Assembly: GCA_002104905.1 (NCBI GenBank) | Contig: MCFE01000928.1 | Coordinates: forward strand, 1-25,607 | DNA: 25,607 nucleotides | Direction of reading: 5' to 3' | Origin: Basidiobolus meristosporus CBS 931.73 | Lineage: Eukaryota; Basidiobolomycota; Basidiobolomycetes; Basidiobolales; Basidiobolaceae | Notes under the pieces: model-generated | The model's input: only the letters and a program-made list of their open reading frames with translations | The model's database searches: none | What the model was told of the DNA's origin: nothing | Program-made: the position numbers and the translations under genes | Part shown: positions 1 through 9,522 of the stretch, piece after piece | How the letters are laid out: each line of letters begins with the position of its first letter | Numbering within the stretch: position 1 is the stretch's first letter

Positions 1-2
1 CC

Positions 3-176
3 AACTTTGATGTGCAAATGCTCCAGACCCTGACAAGCAATCCACCCAAGAATATTATGTCATACAGAACACGTAGTAGCCAACACATGTTTCAAATTAC
101 AGCTCATTTGAAGCAGTACTTAAGGAGTTATGACCAAAAGAGTCCAACTATTAAATATACTATGCCTTATTGCTAG
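3..176 (+). pseudogene. Tnp2-like transposase, C-terminal tail (copy C)
   Basis: An open frame enters from the left edge and stops at a TAG at 174-176. It contains the segment SSQHMFQITAHLKQYLRSYD. The same tail occurs in inverted orientation at the end of Tnp2 copy A (2780-2960), as SSQHMLHIAAHLQWYLRSHD followed by QKSP in both. The identity with Tnp2 is therefore by linkage: this is the extreme C-terminus of the protein whose upstream part in copy A has recognisable transposase and DUF4218-like segments. The tail itself has no motif I can name. Only the last 57 or so codons are in the window, so I cannot say whether this copy was otherwise intact. Confidence 0.6.
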
Positions 177-562
177 GATTACTATGGTGACTTTGATTGC
201 ATGTAACTTTTGAACCAGCCAATCAAACTACGTGATATATTTACAGGTGCTGCGCCTATGTCTGATCTGCGCCACTGCAAAATTTTAGCTTTGTATCACG
301 TGTATTGCTTGCGCAATAGCCTAAAAACTTTGATCCTTCAAAATTTTCATATATATGACTTCCCCAGCTGAAAAATAAAGGGAGAGCCTCTCTTTCCAGA
401 ATCTCCACACTGCAATTACAAGTTTAAAGGTTATGAGACTTCCCCTGCATCACTTGCACTGATGAGTATTCTGACTTAGATCGGTACTACATCAGTAAAG
501 AGACTGCAAAGCTCACAAGAATCCAATCTAAGTTCTACAAGAAACTACCACTTTTCTGTCAG
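177..562 (+). other. 3' flank of transposon copy C, inverted match to 2420-2779
   Basis: No gene is seen. The stretch matches the reverse complement of 2420-2779 over most of its length. Shared blocks include ATTTTCATATATATGACTTCC, TCTCCACACT, AATTACAAGTT and CACTTGCACTG. It is therefore the 3' non-coding end of the Tnp2 transposon. Copy C has about 50 extra bases near 250-300 relative to copy A. An AATAAAG at about 375, matched by a related ATAATAAAGG in copy A, could be a polyadenylation signal, but this is a guess. Confidence 0.6.
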
Positions 563-695
563 AAAAGTCCCCTCTAAGAAACCCCTTTACTCTAAAGACA
601 CCCCTTTAGAGATCCCTTTAAGAAACCCCTTTACTCTAAAGAAGCCCCTTTAGGCACCCCTTTATTGTAAAGTCCACTTTAGAGACCACTACAAG
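563..695. repeat. CCCCTTTA-rich subterminal repeat array
   Basis: Short imperfect units occur in tandem, of the type AAGAAACCCCTTTACTCTAAAG followed by ACACCCCTTTAGAG. CCCCTTTA or CCCTTTA recurs about every 14-30 bases, and its complement TAAAG is interspersed, so the array can fold on itself. A related, more degraded array lies in mirrored position beside copy A at 2320-2410. Short repeats just inside the ends are typical of EnSpm/CACTA elements, where the transposase binds, so this is probably the subterminal region. CACTACAAGAAG begins at 687, but its orientation does not fit the 3' end of copy C. Confidence 0.6.
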
Positions 696-949
696 AAGCC
701 CCTTTGATCAAATTAGAACTCTTGCAAACATCATACATTAACCTTAAAACTGTTGAATAATGTTTGTGAATACTGAGAAACTCTGCTAACTTGTGTTCAG
801 TTGTATCACCTCTACAAGGCTATCAATACTCAGCTTCTTCTTGAATAACTAACAGTTCAACAGTTGCAACTGTTACATGATAGGTTGCTTATACCCATAA
901 CACTTCTTAAATTTCAATAGCAATACTATGCTTTTTACCCAATAAATGC
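696..949. other. spacer, no feature recognised
   Basis: AT-rich sequence between the repeat array and the ORF2 fragment. I see no open frame, terminal repeat or match to other parts of the window. A short direct repeat of the AACAGTTCAACAGTTGCAACTGTT type lies at about 849-873. Confidence 0.4.
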
Positions 950-1650
950 TGAGCTGGGGCATCCATTTCTGCCTGCTTCCACCTTACAAGTACTGCTATG
1001 ACTACCTGACATGACAGGAAGCCTCTGATTGTGATCTATGTCTCTCTTGTGCTTCTTCCAGTGTTGAAGTCATCTATTCTTGAGTCAATTCTTAAACATA
1101 ATAATGCTGGCCCAAGATATGTTTGCTAGCTTGAATCCTGGATATTGATCACAAACAGATCAGGTAAACTATGCTTGTCCTTCAGTCTCTGTTGATTCAC
1201 AGTATGCTACCCTTCAAATCATTGCAAGCTTGACTATTTACATCTACTCAAATAATAGTGTGTGTGTGATGACCTTACTCCATTACTTCACAGATATAAT
1301 GGCTTTGGATTTTTGGGCATTGGTTTGCACAATACATCCTCTTCCTTCCTTGCTATGATAGGTTATTGTGTGGTCCTACATTTGAGCAATCAGGTTATAA
1401 TTCTAAGATGCTACAAAGTTTGACTTACCACTACACTAGGACAGGGTTCAAATCTGGTCTGTGGCACTAAGCTACATGAGTTCATTCTTTACAGTACAGT
1501 CACTACATTCACTATATATGATATTTACTGCCCTATAGTTGTTATCTGCTCATCCTAGCTTATGACTGTTTTGTGACCTCTCTGGGCTGTTTCATTAATC
1601 CTTGTGGCTACTGCACCTAACTGCCTGAACAATGCCTTGGTTTAATCTTG
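950..1650 (-). pseudogene. ORF2 family fragment (degraded)
   Basis: The DNA matches the longer ORF2 copy at 6033-8109 in the same orientation. Paired blocks are AATGCTGGCCCAA (about 1102 and 7227), TTGAATCC followed by GGAT (1131 and 7253), TTATCTGCTCATCCT (1542 and 7668) and CTCTGGGC followed by CATTAAT (1579 and 7708). Order and spacing are kept. No frame is open for more than a few dozen codons, so it is a dead copy. The protein family is not recognised; see the entry at 6033-8109. The start and end given are the limits of the similarity I can see and may be off by 50 bases. Confidence 0.55.
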
Positions 1651-1959
1651 CATATAAGTATAAGTAATGTCTTGTTTGGAGATACCCCTATGAAAATTAA
1701 CTTGGTCCTATGCCTGTATCCAATCCAGATCAACCATTGAGTCCCAGGGGGATGCCATTATATTGTTGACAGCTTGGAATCATAGGCACTGCTCACAATG
1801 TTATAACAGGATTGTAACAGAATCTTGCTGATTCTATTGCAAAATCTATGTAACATACTTGACAGTGTTTGTGTGGTTCTTTAACCGGATTCTAATGGTG
1901 CTTTGACAGCTTTATTGCAGCCTACACTGATTTGAGCACACCCAACTGGTCAGCACATG
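1651..1959. other. degraded spacer between ORF2 and Tnp2 fragments
   Basis: No open frame or repeat recognised. By position it should correspond to the 5' part of the ORF2 fragment and its upstream region, but I cannot align it convincingly with 7750-8109. Confidence 0.35.
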
Positions 1960-2115
1960 TGGATATCATATATGGAAAGAATTTGAGCTTACCCACTACT
2001 TCCAGGAGTATTCCACATATAGTTTAGATCAATAGACTATGGCCTCCTGTTTACCAGCCTCTACATATACACACACCTACTGCACTTGACAAACCTCTAT
2101 CACCTGAGCTTTATG
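1960..2115 (-). pseudogene. Tnp2-like C-terminal region fragment (copy D)
   Basis: The reverse complement matches 11425-11570 of Tnp2 copy B. Shared blocks are AGGTGATAGA, CAGGAGGCCATAGT and AAACTATATGTGG, then GTAGTNGGTAAGC, in the same order and spacing. It therefore belongs to the same transposon family. Frames are broken, so it is a relic. Copy A appears to lack this segment. Sequence between this fragment and the repeat array at 2320 (2116-2319) has no recognised content. Confidence 0.5.
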
Positions 2116-2319
2116 GCTGCTGTTTTCTTGTATTATGATTAGTTTGGAGCTTTTATGCAATGCAAAGGCTAATCAATCTTATGTAACTACTTTCAGTATG
2201 CTACTACTCATACATTTTATGGGGAGCTTGATATACTGAAATGGGATAGGGCTTTCACTAACATCCTGAATCTTGTGCTCAAATATACTATAGTCAGTGT
2301 TTCTCTCCTCTACTGCAGA

Positions 2320-2410
2320 TTTCTGAGGGGTCTTTAAAGGGGTCTTGAGACCAAAGGGGGTGTCTAAAGGTGCTGAAGCTGAGTCAAGGAGCTTCCCAGA
2401 TGGGACTTTT
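2320..2410. repeat. degraded subterminal repeats beside Tnp2 copy A
   Basis: The stretch contains GGGGTCTTTAAAGGGGTCTTGAGACC followed by AAAGGGGGTGTCTAAAGG. On the minus strand this reads as CACCTTTAGACACCCCCTTTGG and ACCCCTTTAAAGACCCC. That is the same CCCCTTT/TAAAG vocabulary as the array at 563-695, in mirrored position relative to the Tnp2 tail. I read it as the subterminal region of the element carrying copy A. No clear terminal CACTA motif is seen next to it. Confidence 0.5.
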
Positions 2411-2779
2411 CCTACAAAAAAGTGGTTTGTTTCTAGTACTTAGATTGGGTTCTGTTGAGCCATGCAATCTCTTTACTAACGTAGCACCAATCAAAGTTAG
2501 AGTACTCAGCAGTGCAAGTGCTGCAGGGGAAGCCTTATAACCTCTTAACTTGTAATTGTAGTGTGGAGACTCTGGAAAGAAAGACTCCTTTATTATCAGC
2601 TGAGGAAGTCATATATATGAAAATTCTAAAGGATCAAAGCCTTTAGATATTTGTGCAAGCAATGCACATGATTCAAAACTGTAATCTTTCAATAATACAG
2701 ATGATGCATAGTTGCAGCTCCTGTGAGAATATTACATCATTTGATCAGCTAGTGCAAAGGTTATATGCTATCAAAGTCA
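2411..2779 (-). other. 3' flank of Tnp2 copy A, inverted match to 177-562
   Basis: Non-coding stretch that pairs, as reverse complement, with the 3' flank of copy C. Together with the coding tails it makes two inverted arms of roughly 600 bases, separated by about 1.6 kb. No gene is seen. Confidence 0.6.
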
Positions 2780-5619
2780 TCATAGTAATCCTAGCCGTAG
2801 AGGCCTAGTAAATATGGTGATTGGACTCTTTTGATCATGGCTCCTTAAATACCACTGCAAATGAGCTGCAATATGCAACATGTGTTGGCTACTGCATGTT
2901 CCGCATGAAATAATATTTGTGGATGGATTGCTTACTGTGGTTGTGAGCTTTTGTACTTCAATGTTGAGAATTCTTGATCTTTCATTTGCGTTTTGCAATA
3001 GCAAAAAGTAAAATAAAGAAATAAGTCCTATATTGGTTTTGGGATGTTGTTGAGATGGAACAATTTTCCTTACCACACTTCTCAGTGTCAAACATGTAAA
3101 GGTTCTATTTGCCTTGTATTGCTGGCAACATATACTTCTTGCAAACATGCTCTTGATTGCTGCCACATATGCCGCAGATACCTCTTGAATATGTGCAAAA
3201 TATCTTTGGTACTTTGACAGTATATTCCTTCTCCCTGCTTGATTCTAGTCCCTCTTGTAAATATGCTCGGGTTGTTGTTTTTATGAATTTGGTATCAAGT
3301 GGTGTAGATATTGGTTTGAGCCAAGGTGAAACCCTGCATGCTTTTGTAAAGTTGTCCTGGTAAAAATTAGTTGCTTGTTGGGTCCAGCCCAGCCTTACAT
3401 TACTTAGCTGACTACCCATACATTAGGGCTGCTAAGCTTCCTAATACCCAGGGAGTAGGTGTCTCCATCTGCATATCTGTCCTCAGTATTCACCAACTCC
3501 ACCTAGCTGTCTTCCATGTGCTTACTCATCACATCCATCATGGACTTGAAGGTCATACTCTTGATGAGATTGAGATATAATAGTATATCTGCCTTGACTT
3601 GTCTTGCTATTTCCATGCACATCCACTTTGTAGGATACACCCTAAAGATGAAGCATGGTTCAATATTCTACACATACCAAGCAAGATTAAGTAGATAATG
3701 GATGCAGTAGTGGCAGAGATCCATGCATTCAGCTTTATGCTTGTTGTACATCTGCTCAAATCCCATTATAAACTCCAAGCATCAAAGCTGCTGATGTGCT
3801 TAGCTGGCATTGGTGATCTTTTTCCGGGAAAATGTTCCTACAATATCAACATATGGCCCCCAATGCTTCTAATGTACATTGTGTAGAAATTCCTTCAGAA
3901 GGCCACTTGAATATATTCTTATTCAGTTTATCCAGTCCATGCATTTGTTTTGTTGCATATGAGTATGAATATTGACTGGAGCTTGTAAGAGATACTTTAG
4001 GCAGCAGATACGCTGCAATATCTTGGTAACTCTTTCATACTTCCTCAGTATCTCAAATGGCTCATTTGGATTGAAACACCCCACATACAATATGGGCATT
4101 ACTATAGGGATATTATAGAAGAGCAAATACTTTGCTCTTCAAGGAAAGCTTTTGCTCCAATGGTTTCCCTCTATCTTTAGTATCTCCGGTTTTTAATTAA
4201 ATCCATATTCTGGCCAATGGCTTATGGCATGCAGGCTTTGCTGCAAATGCATGCTAACTTCTCTATGCTCTTTCTGCAGGAAGATAATATTCATACTACT
4301 TGTGCTTGTATAATACTATTGTATATGACTTCTGGGGTGGATCCCTTGGATCTCACACACTTGCAAGCAATACCATCCATTGTGCTCAGAGAAGCCAGCT
4401 GTATTGCTGCAGGCTGGCATATCCCCAATACAGATAATAATGTGTACTTTGACATGACAGTCATGTACTAATATCCCACTTCATATCATACAAAACTCAT
4501 CCAGCAATGAATACCAGTAGCTATCCAGGCTTGACAGTGGTGTAGATCCAGCTGTCAGTGAGACTGTTGCATGACTTCTGCTTCAGTATTGTAGGATTGG
4601 TGATATACTAAGGTTGCTGAGAATCAGTGGCCAGCAGGATTTGCCCGCTCAGTGAGATTTCATCAAGTGCTAAGGCAAAGGTATAGTCATATGTGCCTTC
4701 AGAGTTGCCCTTATTAGTTAGTGTGTATAGTGTTGGCCATCAGATATATTGAAAATGCTTAAGCCTGATTCATACTAAATGCAGTACTTTATAGCTTCAA
4801 AATATCTGTTGGACTGCATGAGCTTCTTTAGACAGAGTATGACTAGAATGTATCTGGAGTGTGAGTAATGTTCCCTCTTTTAGTGGTGGATTCCTGACAA
4901 GTTGGTGCCTTGCAATACTGGCATTTTCTGAGGTGAATTCCATGCCACTGTTATCATATGCTGGTATCAGGACAGTCTCTGGGTTGTATGTTGCCAGCTG
5001 TATGACAGTTTTCCATTTGTACCAAGTGCACACCAAGCTGTATCCCAGAGCTATTTTGGCAGGAAGTTGCATTACATCCTCAGTGCCCCCATGATTGATG
5101 TTGGTGGAAGTACACCACTTTTCTAGTCACAACATTGCATCATTGACCAGTAAATAGATTACTGGGCTCACTTAACTCCATAGAGTATTCTTGGCATTTT
5201 TTACATTGGTGTTGCCTCATTGCATATTTGGATTTTGCCAGGCTTATATAGGGTACTGTTATGAGGGAGAAAGGCTAACAATCCATCAGCAAGCCTTCTT
5301 GTTCTGGGCTATTACTCTATGGGCTATATTCAGAAGGCTGAGATGAGCCAAAAGGTGTCATAAGCTAACCCAGGGTGGTCTGCACCAGGTGATAAATGCA
5401 GCTGGGTGTTGATTTGGAAATGCCAAGTTGCCAACTAGATAGTATCAATTGAGTAACAAACAAATGCTCAAGTATGACTTGTGTGACAAATCACTGGCTG
5501 TGATCCCTGTAATACTCCCTATGGCATCTGTGTGCATCATGGCAACAAGGCTGGTTTCAATTGTCACATGGTTGCTTTTCTCTTCTCTTACAGTGTTAAG
5601 TCAAAGTAGTCTTGTACAT
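2780..5619 (-). pseudogene. Tnp2-like (EnSpm/CACTA) transposase, copy A
   Basis: This is a decayed transposase gene spread over all three minus frames. In order from the 5' end: a start ATG at 5619, aligned with the start of copy B, followed within a few codons by a stop; a segment at about 5072-4797 with IQLATYNPETVLIP and DNSGMEFTSENASIARHQ, matching the Cys-rich N-terminal part of Tnp2; LALDEISL-type sequence near 4660; GDMPACSN followed by SEHNGWYCLQVCEIQGI near 4430-4380, resembling the Tnp2 segment in which a cleared GD-P motif precedes a CxxC zinc site; then near 3700 MDLCHYCIHYLLNLA and a following NIEPCF, resembling the DUF4218-like region ('HxLLHxA...GP'). The tail after this (3419-2780) is family-specific. 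CACTA transposases act in the nucleus on the element's ends. Many stops make this copy non-functional. The family call is mine, from recalled motif patterns. Confidence 0.7.
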
Positions 5620-6032
5620 GGCAGAAACAACTTAACACTCAGCAATGTGATGCTATTATATCACTTTTTTGTCAATACAGAAGTGATTTAAGAAAATCTT
5701 GTATTTGAGCCCTGTGAAAAATTATTGAGATGATCCTGTCAAAAGGCCATCACAAAGTGAAAGTCCCATAACTAAGAGGAACTGATCACATCAGGACACT
5801 GTCCAGAGACCATTGAAAATAATTGCACCCCAGATTTCACAAAAAGTCAGAATTTTTCATCACAACAATGTATGTGGCTTTTGATTGGTTCCCTGCCGAT
5901 TTACTCACTTTCTGATCCTGGACACTCTGTTGCCTCCTAAGTTTGTGTGAATTGATTGGCCATTGCCTCTTCTTCACATTCCTTACTTCTGGACTCAACT
6001 GTTTCACTTACTTTTCATGCGTACAAATTGAT
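5620..6032 (-). other. ORF2-Tnp2 intergenic region, conserved with 17396-17720
   Basis: Non-coding stretch between the end of ORF2 and the start of Tnp2 copy A, both on the minus strand. Its reverse complement matches 17396-17715, downstream of the other ORF2 copy. Shared blocks are GAGTGTCCAGGATCAGAAAGTGAG, GACCATTGAAAATAATT (inverted) and CAGGATCATC. The part nearest Tnp2 (5620-5720) also matches 8220-8328 upstream of copy B, including AAGTGATATAATAG. It probably holds the Tnp2 promoter. It lies partly inside a 1.25 kb stretch without any CpG. Confidence 0.55.
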
Positions 6033-8109
6033 TTATTTCCATGGAAACTTCAGTTGTACCTCAGTTGCCAATTGTATTAACGTATGCAAGTCTCTATACC
6101 CTACACTAACATTAAGCCCAGCCCCGCACTCAACAAGTAACTCCATTAAAATCCACCACTCAATAAGTATTTCTGCTGTAATGTTATGGTTCCACAACTC
6201 TGGTGGGAAACCAACAGCTTTATGCCACTGTTCATTCACTGGTTCCCACACATCCTGGTCTTCAGCTGGCACTGCAAGGTCTAGCTCCTCATCTGCCAGT
6301 CTTTGCAATAAATCCTTGCCATATTCCAGTGTGCTTTCTTGAGCACTGCTCTTGAAGAAGTGCTCCAACCTCTTGGTGTGCCAATTGATGTTCCAAAACT
6401 CCACTGAAGGCATTGTGATAGTCTTTTGAGCTCTTGACATTGTAGCCTTGTCTGTCAGTGGGATCTCCACTCTGTCAACAATGGAGGCTGTGGAGGCTGT
6501 GGATGCTGTGGTAGACAGATTGCCATTTTCAGCAAACTCATCTACCCTGCTGAAGTGTAGCTCAATTGGCTGCACTTCCAACTCTTGTGAAAACAGCTGT
6601 TTTCTTGATGGTAATTCTTCTTGGCTATGTTGGGATTCAGTCTGTTCCTGGCTTGCAGCATTAATTGGCAAGAACTGCAGTTTTTCTTGCTTGCCTCCCT
6701 GTCTCAGGCTTGGGTGGACATTTTTCCCTTTACCTTTTCCTTTATTGCTGCCAGGTCTTTCACTGCTACTTTGTGTGAGTGCCCCTTGCAAAAAACTACA
6801 TTTTCTCCTGGATAAGTTCTGCTCTAACATATCTGTATTGGCCTGCCTGTCCCTTGCTGGCACTCTTCTGGCAATCTGACGTTTCTTTTCAGCTTGTTTG
6901 AGCTCTTAACTGTAGTTGTGACGGGCTCCTGTAAAAGTAGCTGGTTTTTATTGCTGCCAGGTCCTTCACAGCTACTTTGACTGAGTGCCTCTTGAGTGGT
7001 ACTACGCTTTTTCCTTGATAAATGTTGTGCAGGTGTATCCATGTCTGCCTGCTTGTCCCTAATTGGCACTCTTCCAGCTGCCTGACATCACTTTGACACT
7101 TGTCTGGAGCTTTTGGCCCTGCTTGTAACAGGCACCTGAGGAAGCTGCTGGTTTTTAGCAATGGCAGCCTTATTCTTCTGCCTTTGATAGTTTCTGCTAT
7201 TCTTGAGATACTTTCTTAGCATACCAATGCTGGCCCAAAATCCATTTGTCTGTTTGAATCCAGGATAATGCTCATGAGACAAATCAAGTGCATCCTGCTT
7301 GGCCTTGAGTTCCTGATGGTCCCATGGTATGCTGGCCTTAAGGTGATGGCATGCTAGGCTTCTGACAGCCTCTTGTATATTGGCCCACTCTTCATTATTG
7401 CACTCAACAGCTTCACAGATCTTCAGTGTCTTTTGATCTTTAGGCCTTAGTATAAACACCACACTGTCTCCCTCCCATGCTGTGATACACTTCTCTGTAG
7501 GCTTTATCTTTAGGCACTATTGTTGTGCTTCAAAGACTGTATGGTGTTCCTCTGCTGTTACCTTGGGAGATGGCTCAATTCTTGCCTGTGACATTGAGCT
7601 ACTTGAGGTCCTTCTTTGCAGTTAAGACACTGCTTTCTCTACCTGTGATACTGATGCTCTACACATATTATCTGCTCATCCTGTTTCTGGCCTATTACCT
7701 CATTTCTCTGGGCCATTGCATCTATCCTATCAGCCACTGTGCCTAATGGCTTCATTAATGCTTTGGTATGAGCTGACAGCATACTTGCTAATATGGGTGG
7801 TGGTGATGTTATCATGGCCACTTGCTGATCTTCAACTGAGGGTACTGCATTTACTACATTCTCATCTGCCTGAGCATAACAGTCAGCTTGTGGCTTTGCA
7901 GAGGTTCTCAATTGCCTACTTGACTGAGAGCCTGAGGAGTCTGCATTATTACCTTCAATGGGCACACTGTCCACAGGGCCTTTTTTAGATGTAGCTCTGC
8001 TTGTTGCACTCAATGTCAAAGCAAGCTGTTGTTCAACCATTTTTCTGTTGTCATCAGTAGTGGGGTTTGGTTGAGAACCAGACAAATTTGCTTTATTTTT
8101 TGGCGGCAT
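6033..8109 (-). pseudogene. ORF2: unrecognised protein paired with Tnp2
   Basis: Four minus-strand frame segments follow one another: 8109-7639 (starts MPPKNKANLSGSQPN, polar, Ser/Gln-rich), 7462-7088 (IQEAVRSLACHHLKAS, then WASIGMLRKYLKNSRNYQRQ, basic), 7069-6824 (basic, Ser/Gln-rich) and 6863-6033 (KGKGKGKN lysine-rich patch, an STTASTASTAS stretch, then a well conserved C-terminal block containing EFWNINWHTKRLEHFF, DVWEPVNEQWHKA and GLNVSVGYRDL). The frame changes are partly explained by a 206-base internal duplication; an intron near 7640-7460 is also possible. The C-terminal block recurs at 16864-17384 with roughly two thirds of residues identical by eye. In both places it lies just upstream of Tnp2-associated sequence on the same strand. 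I do not recognise the family. The basic, low-complexity N-terminal half would suit a nucleic-acid-binding accessory protein of the transposon, like TNP1/TnpA of plant CACTA elements, but that is inference. Confidence 0.6.
6741..7150 (-). repeat. 206-base internal tandem duplication in ORF2
   Basis: TTTATTGCTGCCAGGTC followed by TTCA starts at 6741 and again at 6947, a period of 206 bases. The similarity runs through both units (GAGTGCC, CTGGATAA/CTTGATAA, GTCCCTTGCTGGCACTCTTC/GTCCCTAATTGGCACTCTTC). A partial third unit is visible at about 7100-7150 (GTAACAGGCACCTGAGG and GCTGGTTTTTA). In protein terms, KSSNKLKR and AKSSRQVSK, and PGSNK twice, are the repeated pieces. Because 206 is not a multiple of 3, the units lie in different frames. 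Confidence 0.7.
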
Positions 8110-8328
8110 ATATTTAGAAGTGAGTCAAACCAAAGGGGAAATAGTGATACATATACATGTGTACATGGTGCCACAACTTTAATTAAAATGCTGACTATGA
8201 CAGGCATCATTAAATCCTACATTCATGTAGGTGCAATGTCTCAAATACAACACTGTCTTTAGTTCACATGAGTATTGACATAAGTGATATAATAGTATTA
8301 CATTGTTGAAGGTCAAGCTGGTTGCCCC
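8110..8328. promoter_or_regulatory. head-to-head junction between ORF2 and Tnp2 copy B
   Basis: Non-coding stretch between the divergent starts of ORF2 (8109, minus) and Tnp2 copy B (8329, plus). From about 8220 to 8328 it matches the upstream region of Tnp2 copy A in inverted orientation (CTCAAATACAA, GTATTGACA, AAGTGATATAATAG). Upstream of that the match stops, so the join between the two inverted transposon copies is near 8110-8220. Any promoter activity is inferred only from position. Confidence 0.45.
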
Positions 8329-9522
8329 ATGGACAAGACTACCTTGACTCAACGCCGCAAGAGAAGAGAAAAAAGACCATGTGGCTATTGTGGCAAGCAT
8401 CTCAGCCATGGAGCACACAGACAGCATAGGAAGTATTACAAGGATCACAGCCAGTGTTTTGCCACCCAAGTCATATTTGACCATTTGTTGGTCACTACTA
8501 TACCAACATTATCTTGATGGCCAGTTGATACCTCTATATTGGCACCTGGCCATCTTTGTCACCTTGCTCAAACTGGCTCAGGTGAGTTTGTGATGCCTTT
8601 AGGCTCACCTCAGCCTTCTGAATATGGCACGCAGAGTGATAGCTCTGACAAGAAGGCTCACTGATGGATATTGAGCCTATCTCCCCTAACAACAGTACCA
8701 TGTATGAGCCCAGTCAAATCCCTATATGCAATGAGACAACACCTGTTGAAACAAGTGTCAGGGATACTTTATGGAGCAAAGTGATCCCAGTAATCCATCT
8801 ACTGGTGAATGATGTAATGTTGTGGCTAGAGAAGTAGTGTATTTCCACTGATTTCAGTAATGGGGGCTTTGAGGATTTATTACTACTTCTTGCCAAAATC
8901 ATACCAGGATGCAGCTTACCATGTACATGGTACAAGTGGACAACTGTCATGCAGCTGGCAACATATGATCCAGAGACTGACCTGTTTCCAGCATGTGTTA
9001 ACAGTTGCATGGCATTCACATCCAAAAATGCTACCATTGCAACATGTCCAAATAGTCAGGAATCCACCACTATTGATGGAAAACATTGTTCACACTCCGG
9101 ATATATTCTGGTCATATCCTGTCTGAGGAAGCTCATGCAGTCAGACAAATGTTGCAAAGCTATACAGTACTACACACAGTATCAATCTAGTGCAAACATA
9201 TCCAATTTACTAGATTGTAAGCATTACAAACAGCTAAGAAGCAAGGGCTACTTTGAAGATATGTATGACCATGCCTTTGCTTTAGCACTTGATGGGCTCT
9301 CATTAACCAAGTACTCTACCAGCAAATCCTGCTGGCCACTGATTCTCATCAATCTGAATCTGCTGCCCATTTTATGGTATCAGAGCAATAATCAGATTGT
9401 AGTCTCACTGGTATCCAAGCCTAAATCACTGTCTAACCTGGATAGTTACCTGTATCCATTGCTGGTTGAATTTTGTATGCTTTCCAGCAGGATAATGGTA
9501 TATGACCATCATGTAAAAGTGC
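8329..9522 (+). pseudogene. Tnp2-like (EnSpm/CACTA) transposase, copy B, N-terminal half
   Basis: The reading begins at ATG 8329 with MDKTTLTQRRKRREKRP, then CGYCGKHLSHGAHRQHRKYY, a basic segment with a CxxC...H...H pattern like a zinc finger. After frame breaks at 8517-8900, a 192-codon frame (8949-9527) contains MQLATYDPETDLFPACVNSC and MAFTSKNATIATCPNS, matching the Tnp2 pattern of a Cys-rich 'YDxC-NSCxAFT' segment. It continues with FALALDGLSLTKYSTSKSCW followed by PLILINLNLLP, the 'DGF...K...WP-IL-NYNLP' segment of Transposase_21 proteins. The expected acidic residue of that motif (D in ALDGL) is present. The gene then runs into an LTR at 9523. Relative to copy A, about 400 bases of transposase are missing at the insertion, so it is disrupted by more than a simple insertion. 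Confidence 0.72.

Noticed and set aside
687-698. CACTACAAGAAG as the 3' terminus of transposon copy C
   Set aside because: At a right-hand end it should read as its reverse complement. Twelve bases can also arise by chance.
5956-6342. 128-codon plus-strand frame
   Set aside because: Antisense to the most conserved part of ORF2. No similarity to anything recognised.
6448-6879. 143-codon plus-strand frame
   Set aside because: It lies antisense to the conserved ORF2 C-terminal half, which is supported by a second copy at 16864-17384. The plus frame is Leu/Ser/Cys-rich, as expected of a shadow.
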